Source of the DNA: Gammaproteobacteria bacterium
GTDB lineage: Bacteria; Pseudomonadota; Gammaproteobacteria; Acidiferrobacterales; SZUA-150
Length of the DNA stretch: 64,000 nucleotides
NCBI GenBank assembly: GCA_029880545.1
Contig: JAOUOD010000003.1
Span: 143,222-207,221, forward strand
Reading direction: 5' to 3'
Both the position numbers and the translations under genes were made by a program. This document shows, one piece after another, positions 1-8,310 of this stretch (positions are counted from its first letter, which is position 1; each line of letters opens with the position of its first letter). The notes below the pieces were generated by a model. The model was not told the origin of the DNA, made no database searches, and worked only from the letters and a program-made list of their open reading frames with translations.

Positions 1-648
1 CTTGCTGACGCCGAGTCGTTCCACGTCAACAGGCAGCAGGGTCTTGGGGCCGATGACCCGTATATCCGGTACACCGAGAATATTCAGCGCATGAATCAGC
101 GAACGGGCAACGCGCGAATGCAGGATGTCGCCGACTATGGCAACCTTCAAATCGGTAAAATCGTGTTTGTACTGCCTAATAGTGAAACTGTCGAGCAGCG
201 CCTGGGTTGGATGGGCGTGGCGCCCGTCACCGGCGTTGACCAGCCTGACGTGATCAGGCAGGTGCTTGGCAATCATGTAGGCAGTACCGCTGTTGGCGTG
301 ACGGACAACGAACAGGTCCGTATGCATGGCCTCCAGGTTACCGATGGTGTCGAGCAGGGTTTCGCCCTTCTTGGTGGACGAAACGCTGGGATTCAGGTTG
401 ATGACATCAGCTGACAGGCGCTTGGCCGCAATCTCAAAAGTAGTGCGCGTGCGGGTACTGGCTTCGAAGAACAGGTTGACGACAGTTTTGCCGCGCAGCA
501 GCGGAACTTTTTTGATTTCACGTTCGCCGACGGCGATAAAGGATTGAGCGGTATCGAGAATATCGAGAATGGTTTGACGTTTCAGGCCTTCAATAGTGAG
601 CAGGTGCCGGAGTCGGCCGTGCTCATCGTAAAGAAGGTCGTCAGTCAT
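1..648 (-). CDS. pyrB: Aspartate carbamoyltransferase catalytic chain (5' part, runs off the window)
   Basis: Condenses carbamoyl phosphate with aspartate in the first committed step of pyrimidine synthesis. Translating the minus strand from the ATG at 648 gives an open frame to the window edge, 216 codons of an expected ~310-335. It begins [19 protein letters not shown] and contains the carbamoyl-phosphate loop STRTRTTFE and the family motif [11 protein letters not shown]. The ATG overlaps the pyrR stop by 4 nt (ATGA), so the two are translationally coupled. The pyrR-pyrB order is that of Pseudomonas, where a pyrC-like partner usually follows outside this window. Identification is secure; the C-terminus is not visible. 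Confidence 0.95.
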   Translation of the reverse strand, partial: MTDDLLYDEHGRLRHLLTIEGLKRQTILDILDTAQSFIAVGEREIKKVPLLRGKTVVNLFFEASTRTRTTFEIAAKRLSADVINLNPSVSSTKKGETLLDTIGNLEAMHTDLFVVRHANSGTAYMIAKHLPDHVRLVNAGDGRHAHPTQALLDSFTIRQYKHDFTDLKVAIVGDILHSRVARSLIHALNILGVPDIRVIGPKTLLPVDVERLGVSK

Positions 649-1151
649 TCATTTGCCTCTTGCAACGTCAGGGCGAGTGTACCGTCTTTCTCGTTCCTGA
701 CAAGTTTTATGTGCTGGTTGGGCCTGAGTGTCAGCGACTGGCCGGCGACATCGGCTCGAATCGGCAGTTCGTGGCCATTGCGTTCGATCAGGCAGGCAAG
801 AATTATGGCGTCCGGCCTGCCGTAGTCGAAGATTTCGTTCATGGCGGCACGAATCGTGCGGCCAGTGTGTAACACGTCATCCACGAGGATAATGTGGCGG
901 CCTTCAACACTGGTACTCAGGTCAGAAGTCCTGACCTGCGGGTTCATGCCGATACGGCTGAAGTCATCACGGTAGAACGAGATGTCCAGCGTGCCCAGCG
1001 GCTCGGTCAGGCCCAGGCGCCGGTGCAGTTGTTCGGCCACCCATACGCCACCGGTGTGAATGCCGATCATGAGCGGGTTATGGTCAAGCCGGGGACGCAA
1101 GGCTCCGGCCATGGTGTCCAGCATGCTGTCAATGTCGAACGTCGTGTTCAA
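645..1151 (-). CDS. pyrR: PyrR-type uracil phosphoribosyltransferase / pyrimidine operon regulator
   Basis: A 168-residue phosphoribosyltransferase-fold protein. The PRPP-binding loop [17 protein letters not shown] lies near residues 90-106, and the flanking DISFYRDDF is the usual PyrR signature. In Gram-positive bacteria PyrR is an RNA-binding attenuator with weak UPRTase activity. In proteobacteria its regulatory role is less clear. It overlaps ruvX upstream and pyrB downstream by 4 nt each, giving a tight ruvX-pyrR-pyrB operon. Length is normal for the family (~170 aa). Confidence 0.93.
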   Translation of the reverse strand: MNTTFDIDSMLDTMAGALRPRLDHNPLMIGIHTGGVWVAEQLHRRLGLTEPLGTLDISFYRDDFSRIGMNPQVRTSDLSTSVEGRHIILVDDVLHTGRTIRAAMNEIFDYGRPDAIILACLIERNGHELPIRADVAGQSLTLRPNQHIKLVRNEKDGTLALTLQEANE

Positions 1152-1582
1152 GTGGTCTGTCCCGGATTATCGTTCAGGTAACTCTGCAATATGGTTTGTG
1201 CCGCCAGTTTATCCAGTTTTGGCTTGTCACCGCGGCGCGTTTTTTTCCCGCTCGTTTCAAGCGTATGCCGTGCCGCACGGGTACTCAGGCGTTCATCCAC
1301 CATGTAGATGGGCAGATTGTAGCGGTCCTGCAGCGCTTCACCAAATTGCCTGGCCGCCGGTGTGGTGCCGGTATCGGTTCCATCCATGTTCAAGGGCAGG
1401 CCGACAACCAGGGCATCGGGCCGCCATTCATTCATGTAGCGGTCAATTTGCTGCCAGTCTGGTCCAGAAGGGTGCATCGGCACCGTGCCCAATCCTTCGG
1501 CGAGGCCGCTGAAGCGGCTGCCCACCGCGATACCGATAAACTGACTGCCGTAATCAAACCCGATAAAGCTGTTCTCGCTCAA
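1148..1582 (-). CDS. ruvX: RuvX/YqgF family RNase H-fold nuclease (putative Holliday junction resolvase)
   Basis: 144 residues, the usual YqgF length. The N-terminal GFDYGSQFIGIAVG carries the first acidic residue of the RNase H fold. GLPLNMDG near residue 60 and MVDERLST near residue 95 are the other family motifs. The family acts in 16S rRNA 5'-end processing and as a putative Holliday junction resolvase. It overlaps pyrR by 4 nt and its start overlaps the yqgE stop by 4 nt, so all are one transcript. Confidence 0.93.
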   Translation of the reverse strand: MSENSFIGFDYGSQFIGIAVGSRFSGLAEGLGTVPMHPSGPDWQQIDRYMNEWRPDALVVGLPLNMDGTDTGTTPAARQFGEALQDRYNLPIYMVDERLSTRAARHTLETSGKKTRRGDKPKLDKLAAQTILQSYLNDNPGQTT

Positions 1583-2142
1583 GCGTGTCCCGCCTGGTCC
1601 GACAGCATCTCAATTTCCACGCCCAGCAGTTTCGCCGCAGCATGCCAGCGCTCGGATACCGGTAGCTCGAAAATGATCTGGTTGTCAGCGGGACCGGATA
1701 GCCAGGCATTGGCTGCCATTTCCTGCTCCAGTTGTCCCGGACCCCAGCCGGCGTAGCCCAGTGCCAGCATGTTTCGCCGCGGACCACGATTGTGGGCCAT
1801 AGCTTCCATGATGTCCTTTGACGTGGAAATGGCCAGCGAATCGGTGATACGCATGCTCGAATCCCAGTCGCCGGGCGGTTCATGCAGAACGAAACCACGA
1901 TTATGTTGCACCGGGCCGCCCTGGAATACCGGTGACCGCGTATCAATATCGGTGTCGGGCCGGATTTCCAGTTCCTCAAAAATTTCGGCCATGGAAAGGT
2001 CCAGTGGCCGGTTAATGATCAGGCCCATGGCGCCTTCCGGCGTGTGTTCGCAGATATAGGTAACCGTGCGCGAAAAGTTTGGATCGGCCAGCCCGGGCAT
2101 GGCGATCAGGAAATGGTTGGCGAGTGATTCAAATTCCGGCAT
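1579..2142 (-). CDS. yqgE: YqgE/AlgH family protein
   Basis: A UPF0301 (YqgE/AlgH) protein of unknown biochemical role; algH was named for an effect on alginate expression in Pseudomonas. I start it at the ATG at 2142 (MPEFESLANHFLIAMPGL), giving 187 residues, the family's normal size. Longer versions would run into the tonB-like gene. Family motifs are the N-terminal HFLIAMP, GAMGLIINRPL and LGYAGWGPGQLEQEM. It is followed by ruvX with a 4-nt overlap, as in Pseudomonas and Escherichia. Confidence 0.93.
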   Translation of the reverse strand: MPEFESLANHFLIAMPGLADPNFSRTVTYICEHTPEGAMGLIINRPLDLSMAEIFEELEIRPDTDIDTRSPVFQGGPVQHNRGFVLHEPPGDWDSSMRITDSLAISTSKDIMEAMAHNRGPRRNMLALGYAGWGPGQLEQEMAANAWLSGPADNQIIFELPVSERWHAAAKLLGVEIEMLSDQAGHA

Positions 2143-2194
2143 GACACCAGTATGTTGCAGCGTCCGGGAGGACGCAAGCCGCGTGCTGGCGAAT

Positions 2195-3139
2195 CTAGTC
2201 TTGCAGCCAGCCGCCCTGGTTAAATTTCCAGGTGCGGGTGATGTGCAGGATATCGGTTTCATCCTTGATGGATTTGGGAAACGGTGCGAACGGTGCGGCA
2301 AGCGTGACAATGCGTATAGCTGCATCGTCCAGCAGCTTGTGCCCGGAGGAGCGGCGCACATCCAGGGCATGCAGGCTGCCATCGGGTTTCAGTGCGACAT
2401 CAAGAACCAGGTCGCCGGCGAGATCTCGCTGTCTTGCAGCCTCGGGGTAATTCAGGTTGCCCACGCGTTCGACCTTGGCGCGCCAGGCATCCATGTAGGC
2501 GGCGTATTTATATTCCCGTGTCCGGGCATTGATGAATTTCTTCCTCGGCAGTTGCTGGTATTCCTGCCAGAAGCGACTGATCTCGGCGTTGAGTCGCGCG
2601 CGCTCATCGGCCGGTTGCGTCTCGTCAATCATGCCGGGATTGGAATCGGCCGGGGGTCTGCGCTCGGTTCTTTGTTCCGAGTCCTTTTTCCGGGCCTTGT
2701 CCGCAGACTTGTCTGCTGTCATCAGTTCGGCAACATCCTGTTTGCGTGATTTCTGCGGCTCAAACATCGGCTGGTGGCTGGGAAGAATGTTGGTGGACTC
2801 GCCAATTTCCTGGATGGGCAGCGGATTTCGGGCAATGCCTTTTTCCGGGTGGTTACCGCCTCCGTCCTGGTTGGCCTGGGCTAGGTAATCCGCCTGGTCC
2901 GGTGCTTGCTCGGACCGAGTCTGTACCAGTGTTATCTCCAGTGTCGGCAGCCCATCCAGTTCGCGCAACTTGGGTAAGCCAAAGGTGATACCCAGAACGA
3001 TGATCATGTGTAACAGGAATGAACCGAAGAAGGTGACCCCCATGCGGTCGTTCTCGGTGAACTCCGGCAGGGATTGAGAGGCATTCAGCGTGTAGCTACC
3101 TGTGTTGACTGCCAGCTGGTCTTGCATCAAATGTTTCAT
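2195..3139 (-). CDS. TonB family energy-transducing protein
   Basis: A 314-residue protein with one N-terminal membrane anchor (about residues 35-55, GVTFFGSFLLHMIIVLG), a charged Lys/Arg/Gln-rich periplasmic linker rather than the classical Pro-rich one, and a C-terminal TonB domain (about 225-310: NYPEAARQRDLAGDLVLDVALKPDG). TonB proteins couple ExbBD proton motive force to outer membrane receptors. No exbBD or receptor gene is nearby. In Pseudomonas the tonB3 gene at this locus is tied to type IV pilus assembly and twitching, and the pil-chp cluster follows here too. It ends 52 nt before yqgE. The pilus role is inferred from synteny only. Confidence 0.85.
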   Translation of the reverse strand: MKHLMQDQLAVNTGSYTLNASQSLPEFTENDRMGVTFFGSFLLHMIIVLGITFGLPKLRELDGLPTLEITLVQTRSEQAPDQADYLAQANQDGGGNHPEKGIARNPLPIQEIGESTNILPSHQPMFEPQKSRKQDVAELMTADKSADKARKKDSEQRTERRPPADSNPGMIDETQPADERARLNAEISRFWQEYQQLPRKKFINARTREYKYAAYMDAWRAKVERVGNLNYPEAARQRDLAGDLVLDVALKPDGSLHALDVRRSSGHKLLDDAAIRIVTLAAPFAPFPKSIKDETDILHITRTWKFNQGGWLQD

Positions 3140-3701
3140 AATGCCTTGGTAATGATTTGACCCGAGTATAAGTGTTGATCACATTTATTGGTAGATGGTC
3201 GTCGCTCGTTGGGCGCACAAGCAAAAATAGGTTTCATTAGCAATGTCTAAAATAGTTTTAAATAGCGTGATTGGGATGCCCGGAATCGTGATGGAGTTCA
3301 AAGACTTGAAATCATATTTGTGTAACTCTTGAATCGCATCCAGACATTGTGTACAGATAGCCAAAACTTTTCTAAACTGTCTGGATAAGTGATTGATAAA
3401 AATAGTTTAATTCAGATGGTGACAGGTCAAGAATGTTCTTTTTATTCGGAATACTGTGCAAGACTAGGCGGTAAACATTAGCAGTTCGCAAGTGTTTAGC
3501 TGGCACAGCAATAATCGAAGGATATTGTTTCAATTGTTTGAATGACTGACCAATAAAGCCTATAATTTTCTGAGTAATCCGGTATAGCAGAAAAAGAATA
3601 TAATTACGCCGGATACGACGCGACAAAAATGGAAAATAAAAGAAGTTCCTTTGGTTAACCAAATCTTACTTTAGCGATCGTAATATAGGGAGAGTATCCA
3701 A
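3140..3701. other. AT-rich intergenic region between tonB-like gene and secreted S74 protein
   Basis: 562 bases clearly richer in A/T than their surroundings. A minus-strand reading frame (3372-3662) encodes a Lys/Ile/Tyr-rich 96-residue sequence with no recognisable fold and no Shine-Dalgarno, so I do not call it. The right end holds a 12-bp palindrome at 3651-3662 and a TAATAT at 3681-3686 ahead of the next gene. The base shift is consistent with a boundary of acquired DNA. Confidence 0.6.
3651..3694 (+). promoter_or_regulatory. Putative promoter/operator of the S74 protein gene
   Basis: TTGGTTAACCAA at 3651-3662 is a perfect 12-bp palindrome. It is followed by TAATAT (3681-3686, possible -10) and the strong Shine-Dalgarno AGGGAGAG (3687-3694), 7 nt before the ATG at 3702. 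A -35 box at proper spacing is not evident, so the palindrome may be an activator or repressor site. The ribosome binding site is certain; the rest is a suggestion. Confidence 0.35.
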
Positions 3702-5369
3702 ATGAAAACCAAGAAGTTGAAAAGTTTGGGCGTAGGCTTGGCCGGCCTCGCGCTCGTGGCGGGCGCCAATGTGGCAGCTGCTGATGGCGCTAACGTTTCT
3801 GTTGGCGGTATCGGTATTTCTGCCGGGGCAGCCATAGCCGGAACCGGTTCGATGTCCATACGTGTAGGTGGTCCCGGCGGATTCAGCGATCAGGTGTCTT
3901 TTAGCGGAACTTCCGCATCCTGGAGTTTGCCAGGCGGTGCGGCAGATGGCGTCTATAAGTATGATGTCTACACCGTGATCCGTTCTTTAGGGGAAGGTAA
4001 AGGCGGACAGGTATTCCGTGAATCCGGAAGTTTCACAGTTCGTGGCGGTATCATTCAAGTTGAAGGTTCTGCCGATGGCAAGATCTCTCAAGCGCCTTCT
4101 GTTTCGGGAGTCGTTGAGCGTGTCGCCGAAGCGGTGGTGGACTTCCTGTTCCCGGCAGCGCACGCGGCTGATCTGACCGCATCAAGTGCAACACCAAAAA
4201 TCTTCATGGATGACACCGACACCGTGGGAGGTGACTGGGAATTCTTTATCAACGGTAATAACACGACTTACGGCAACTTGTTGCGTTTGTTTGATCGTCA
4301 GGCCCAGGTCGAAGTATTGCATTTCGCCGGCGGCAGCACGCTTTTGCAGAATAGCCTGGCAGTAGACGATATTGGTGATGTTGGTTTGGCTGGCGGAGCC
4401 GTATCCATCGATCGTTCGCTCGGCAGGGTAGGTGTTGGTACCAGCACTCCCGCCAATTCGATTCATATTACAGGCGGTAACCCCGGAATTCGATACGACA
4501 ATATCGGTGAATACTATGACGTAGTGGCCGGTGACGATTACACGCTGTATCACAATGATGGCACTACTACAGTTCCAGTCTTCAATGTAGAAAATCTTCC
4601 TGCCAACCGCGGTTGGGTAACATTCGGTGGTAACCCAGGCTTCTTCCCGGGTGCCCCGCTGGAGGTATTGCGGTCTGACGGTACATCGAAAATTCTGGTC
4701 AAAGAAACCAACGGTACGACTGCAGCGCGTAACATGTTTGAGCTCGTCAACAATGGTCCAGTTGGCTTCAATATGACCGATACGACTGCAGGTACATGGC
4801 GTTTTGCGGCACAGCCTACCGGCTTCCGTATTTCGCTTGACGGCACCGGTGGTCCGGAACTGGAAGTGGGTAATGGTGGTACGCTGGCTGTTGGCCCGGG
4901 TTCAGCTACCCGCTTCTTCGTCGATGCTCTGGGTAACGTGACCATTAACGGTACACTGACTCAAGGTTCTGATATCAACAGCAAGACCAATATCAAGAAC
5001 ATTGATCGTGATACCATCCTGGCCAAGCTGGCTCAACTGCCGGTCAGCCAGTGGTCTTACAAGAGTGATACCGACTCTGTTCACATGGGCCCGATGGCGC
5101 AGGACTTCCACAAGGCCTTTGGCTTTGGCCCTGACAACAAGCACATTGCCCCGGGAGACCTGGCAAGTGTTGCATTGGTTGGTGTGCAGGAGCTGCAGAA
5201 GCAACTGGCAGCGCGTGACGCCGAAATTGCCGAGCTGAAAGCCCAGCTGGCACAGCGTGATGCCCTGACTTCAGAAGTGCATGCTCGCCTGACCACGCTG
5301 GAAGGTATGGTACAGCGCATCGCCAAGTTTGGTGTTGACGACCAGGTAGCCATGAACACCAAGAAGTAA
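3702..5369 (+). CDS. Secreted protein with C-terminal S74-type intramolecular chaperone domain
   Basis: 555 residues. A Sec signal peptide is clear (KKLKS, then a Gly/Ala/Leu core, cleavage near VAAADG, residue ~27). The middle is Gly/Thr/Asn-rich beta-strand sequence like that of tail-fibre and adhesin shafts. Residues ~420-510 match the peptidase S74 (intramolecular chaperone auto-processing) domain: GSDINSKTNIKNI contains the expected self-cleavage Ser423-Asp424 pair, and LASVALVGVQEL is its end helix. A coiled coil (about 500-540, QKQLAARDAEIAELKAQL) closes the protein. S74 domains drive trimerisation of fibre proteins and then cut themselves off. Here no phage genes are nearby and a signal peptide is present, so an exported cell-surface or extracellular trimer is the better reading. 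The ligand is unknown. Confidence 0.8.
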   Translation: MKTKKLKSLGVGLAGLALVAGANVAAADGANVSVGGIGISAGAAIAGTGSMSIRVGGPGGFSDQVSFSGTSASWSLPGGAADGVYKYDVYTVIRSLGEGKGGQVFRESGSFTVRGGIIQVEGSADGKISQAPSVSGVVERVAEAVVDFLFPAAHAADLTASSATPKIFMDDTDTVGGDWEFFINGNNTTYGNLLRLFDRQAQVEVLHFAGGSTLLQNSLAVDDIGDVGLAGGAVSIDRSLGRVGVGTSTPANSIHITGGNPGIRYDNIGEYYDVVAGDDYTLYHNDGTTTVPVFNVENLPANRGWVTFGGNPGFFPGAPLEVLRSDGTSKILVKETNGTTAARNMFELVNNGPVGFNMTDTTAGTWRFAAQPTGFRISLDGTGGPELEVGNGGTLAVGPGSATRFFVDALGNVTINGTLTQGSDINSKTNIKNIDRDTILAKLAQLPVSQWSYKSDTDSVHMGPMAQDFHKAFGFGPDNKHIAPGDLASVALVGVQELQKQLAARDAEIAELKAQLAQRDALTSEVHARLTTLEGMVQRIAKFGVDDQVAMNTKK

Positions 5370-5396
5370 ATCAGATTGTAAATGAGTCTGATGAAG

Positions 5397-5422
5397 GCCC
5401 CCGGTTCGCCGGGGGCTTTTTT
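5397..5422 (+). terminator. Rho-independent terminator after the S74 protein gene
   Basis: An 8-bp GC stem (GCCCCCGG / CCGGGGGC) with a TTCG tetraloop is followed by six T. It lies 27 nt past the stop codon, so the gene is transcribed alone. Confidence 0.93.
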
Positions 5423-5568
5423 GTGCCTGTTAACCGGTAATGCATCAACAGCCGGGTCAGGCCGATATAGCCTTGTTGTGCATACCGGTATCCGGAAGCG
5501 TTTTGTCGTACAATGGATGAGCTATTGACGTCAGGATCCGGGATCAACGAGAAGCGCCAGTCGACGAG

Positions 5569-6513
5569 ATGACAAAAACTGTTCAGTTCTATCGGGATTA
5601 CCAGGGTTTCACCGGCGGGCACCTGAAAGTGTTTGATTACTTCAATCATGTCAATTCGACCGAAGGTTACCGGGCCCAGATATATTTTTCCGAGCGTTCC
5701 GTTTGGGATGAAAGAAACCCCTGGCAGGCCTGTCGGGACGGCATTCAACATACATGGGAGCCGGGTAGCGCTGATATCCTGTTCCTGGCTGGCACCGACT
5801 GGCAAGCTTTGCCTGATGGCTGGCTGGAGACCAACCCCGATGTGCCCATTATCAATTTCATCCAAGGTATGCGACATGCGGAGCCTGAAGATCCCAGATA
5901 CAGATTTCTCAGCAACCGCGCTGTGCGTATTTGTGTTTCCGATCAGGTGCGGCAGGCGATTGAGAACACCGGAAGGGCAAATGGCGCTGTGTTCACAATA
6001 CGCAATGGACTCCATCTCGAAGAGATGCCGCGGCTTGCTGAAGAGGAAATGGATCAAGATAGCGTGCTTTTGTACGGCGTCAAGCAACCAGCAACTGCAC
6101 GCAGTATTTCGAAAGAGTTAGCGAGCAGGGGCATTAAAGTTCGTTTGCTTCTGGAGCCAGTACCGCGATGGGACTTCCTGTCGCTGGTCAGGAGAAGTCG
6201 AATATCTGTCCTGTTGCCGTTGGCCACCGAAGGGTTTTTTTTGCCAGCCCTGGAGTCCATGTTTTTGGGTAGTCTGGTTGTTTGTCCCGATTGTATTGGC
6301 AACAGGGACTTTTGTATTGACGGTGTGAACTGTCTTATGCCCGGGACCAATGAAGATCAAATTATTGAGATGGTGTTGTCCGCATTAAACCTGGAAGAAG
6401 AAGCAAGACAGGCAATGTTACAAAAGGCAAGGCAGACCGCCGAAGGTTATGATATTTCTTCTGAAAGAAAGACATTTTTAGGTATTTTGGAGAATGTTGA
6501 CGATATCTGGTGA
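5569..6513 (+). CDS. Glycosyltransferase (GT-B fold, group 1-like)
   Basis: 314 residues. The N-terminal part (VQFYRDYQGFTGGHLKVFDYF) resembles the acceptor-side opening of bacterial GT-B enzymes, where a Gly-rich turn precedes the first helix. The C-terminal half has the donor-nucleotide signature of group 1 transferases: TEGFFLPALESMFLGSLVV near residues 220-240, then DGVNCLM. It is somewhat short for GT4 (350-400). It is convergent with a sulfotransferase 51 nt away. A role in decorating an exopolysaccharide or surface glycan, later sulfated by the neighbours, is inferred. Donor and acceptor cannot be read. Confidence 0.7.
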   Translation: MTKTVQFYRDYQGFTGGHLKVFDYFNHVNSTEGYRAQIYFSERSVWDERNPWQACRDGIQHTWEPGSADILFLAGTDWQALPDGWLETNPDVPIINFIQGMRHAEPEDPRYRFLSNRAVRICVSDQVRQAIENTGRANGAVFTIRNGLHLEEMPRLAEEEMDQDSVLLYGVKQPATARSISKELASRGIKVRLLLEPVPRWDFLSLVRRSRISVLLPLATEGFFLPALESMFLGSLVVCPDCIGNRDFCIDGVNCLMPGTNEDQIIEMVLSALNLEEEARQAMLQKARQTAEGYDISSERKTFLGILENVDDIW

Positions 6514-6564
6514 GAAGCCATTATGCGAAACCAGCAGCAGTAGAGGTGCATTATGTTTCTGCAC

Positions 6565-7437
6565 TTAAAATTGATCCATTACGCCCTGAATATCGTTTTC
6601 ATTGTAGAATTCAAGAAAGGCGCCGCCAGTGGAAAGCAAACGGCTGGCCAGCTCTTCCATCAGTGATTTATTGTACAGATTATTCGTATTCCTGCTGTTT
6701 AGCGTTGGACTGTCATCTGAATGAAGTCGCGTTATCCTGTTCAGAATGTCACCATTGGTTGAAATAACATCTTCGTATTTTATTATTCTGTCTGGTTCGA
6801 GATGGCTTTTGTATTTTTCAAAATACCAGTTTAGAAGCGATACCTGTCTGTCGTGCCTGTCGCACAGGCTGGACAGTCGGATCTTCAGCATTGGGTCAAC
6901 CTTTTCTGCTGCCGGGGCGTGCCCATCGTTAAGTGGCAAGTCCAGAGTATTCCATGAAGCAAGCACAGACAGCGGATTACGAATACAGGCAAAATAGTCG
7001 AACTGTCTGGCAAGGGTTCCAATGATCGCAGTAAACAGATTGGGGTGTTTCACGACAATGTCAAAATCCTCGGGGTTCTCAACAGCGACTTGAATTATCC
7101 CTTGCTGAATGACACTTTTTCGAAGACCATTGGAACCTGTGCTTGCAGAAAAAGTATTGGACGGCGTGTCATTTTCAGCTAACTTGGTGGAAATCAGCCC
7201 ATTTTCGCGTATGGATGTGCGCGTATCATTGAAAAAATTTCGAATCAATTTCGTATATTCTGTTTCCGTGGACGTAGAAAAAAAAGGGCTTATATCCATT
7301 GGCTCAACCAATGCAACGCATCGCCTTGATCGATTCAGGATACTGCATACCAGCGAGGTTCCTGATCGTGGAATTCCGGCAAGTATTATATCTTTTGATG
7401 CCACGGTTGTATTCCGTATACCCAAATGTTTTGGCAT
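6565..7437 (-). CDS. Sulfotransferase family protein (first of two)
   Basis: 290 residues. ILAGIPRSGTSLVCSIL near residue 20 is the 5'-phosphosulfate-binding loop of PAPS-dependent sulfotransferases. FDYFACIRNPLSVLASWN near residue 155 matches the 3'-phosphate-binding strand and helix (R-x-P-x-x-x-x-x-S). These enzymes move sulfate from PAPS to hydroxyl or amino groups of sugars, peptides or lipids. Start at ATG 7437 has GGGTG upstream. It is divergent from the second sulfotransferase, with 96 nt between starts that may hold a shared promoter. The acceptor is unknown. Confidence 0.8.
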   Translation of the reverse strand: MPKHLGIRNTTVASKDIILAGIPRSGTSLVCSILNRSRRCVALVEPMDISPFFSTSTETEYTKLIRNFFNDTRTSIRENGLISTKLAENDTPSNTFSASTGSNGLRKSVIQQGIIQVAVENPEDFDIVVKHPNLFTAIIGTLARQFDYFACIRNPLSVLASWNTLDLPLNDGHAPAAEKVDPMLKIRLSSLCDRHDRQVSLLNWYFEKYKSHLEPDRIIKYEDVISTNGDILNRITRLHSDDSPTLNSRNTNNLYNKSLMEELASRLLSTGGAFLEFYNENDIQGVMDQF

Positions 7438-7533
7438 TATAACACCCGGATCAAGTCAGGCACCATTTTGGCGTATTGCCAGGTTGATCGCCATCTTGGA
7501 TCGGCTGGCAACTGATCAGATCATGAATCAAAT

Positions 7534-8301
7534 ATGACTTCAAAGCACAAGGTAAGCTTCGTTATTTGTGGCACCCAGAAAGGAGGCACCACCGCGCTTG
7601 ATCATTACCTCAGGCAGCACCCCGGGATTTGCATGGCAAATCACAAGGAAGTTCACTACTTTGATACGGAAGAATGTTTTGAGGAAGGCGCGCCCGACTA
7701 CGAGGTATACCATGCCCATTTCAGCTGTCTTGGTTCGGGAATAGCCGGCGAAGCAACGCCCATCTACATGTACTGGCGTGGGGCGATGCAGCGGATATAT
7801 GACTATAACCCGGGCATTAAAATTATTTTGCTGTTGCGCAATCCGATTGACAGGGCGTATTCGCACTGGAATATGGAGCGCAGCCGCGATGCTGACGCAT
7901 TGCCGTTTTTAGAGGCCATTACGCGGGAAGATGAGCGATGCAGCGAGGCGGCACCACAACAGCATCGGGTGTATTCGTATATTGACCGGGGTCGATATGC
8001 CCGGCAGATACAAAATATCTGGCAACTGCTTCCAAAAGAGCAGGTATTGATTCTGAAAAATGAAGAGCTTCGTGATGCACTGCATGAGACCCTGGCGAGA
8101 GTGACATCGTTTTTAGGTGTTTCTGATTTTCCACTGGTGGCGCATGAAGATGTTCACTCCAGGGATTATGAAGCCGGAATGGGTCAGGATGCACATGATT
8201 ACCTGGTATCGGTATTTCGTCCGGAGATACTTGAGCTGGAGCAGTTGCTCGGCTGGGATTGTTCGGACTGGCTTAAGCCCTTGCACATGAACAAGAATTG
8301 A
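7534..8301 (+). CDS. Sulfotransferase domain protein (second of two, heparan-sulfotransferase-like)
   Basis: 255 residues. VICGTQKGGTTALDHYL near residue 10 is the PAPS 5'-phosphosulfate loop. KEVHYFD follows, as in N-deacetylase/N-sulfotransferase and related glycan sulfotransferases. LLLRNPIDRAYSHWNM near residue 110 is the 3'-phosphate motif with its conserved Arg and Ser. The sequence pattern differs from the neighbouring sulfotransferase, so the two are not a recent duplication and probably sulfate different positions. The gene ends 9 nt from the convergent ApbE-like gene with no terminator visible. The Shine-Dalgarno is weak. Confidence 0.85.
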   Translation: MTSKHKVSFVICGTQKGGTTALDHYLRQHPGICMANHKEVHYFDTEECFEEGAPDYEVYHAHFSCLGSGIAGEATPIYMYWRGAMQRIYDYNPGIKIILLLRNPIDRAYSHWNMERSRDADALPFLEAITREDERCSEAAPQQHRVYSYIDRGRYARQIQNIWQLLPKEQVLILKNEELRDALHETLARVTSFLGVSDFPLVAHEDVHSRDYEAGMGQDAHDYLVSVFRPEILELEQLLGWDCSDWLKPLHMNKN

Positions 8302-8310
8302 AACCGGCAG

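Noticed and set aside
2066-2749. Plus-strand frame of 227 codons opposite the tonB-like gene
   Set aside because: Shadow of a gene with a clear TonB C-terminal domain.
3372-3662. Minus-strand 96-codon frame in the AT-rich gap
   Set aside because: Composition follows the local A/T richness, there is no ribosome site and no recognisable motif.
3702-5369. Prophage remnant suggested by the tail-fibre-like S74 domain
   Set aside because: The protein has a signal peptide, its own terminator, and no neighbouring phage structural, lysis or integrase genes.
5509-5514. TACAAT before the glycosyltransferase as a -10 box
   Set aside because: No acceptable -35 at 15-19 nt, so I do not list it as a promoter.
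5371-6087. Minus-strand frame of 238 codons opposite the glycosyltransferase gene
   Set aside because: It is antisense to a gene with clear family motifs and starts inside that gene; no known fold.
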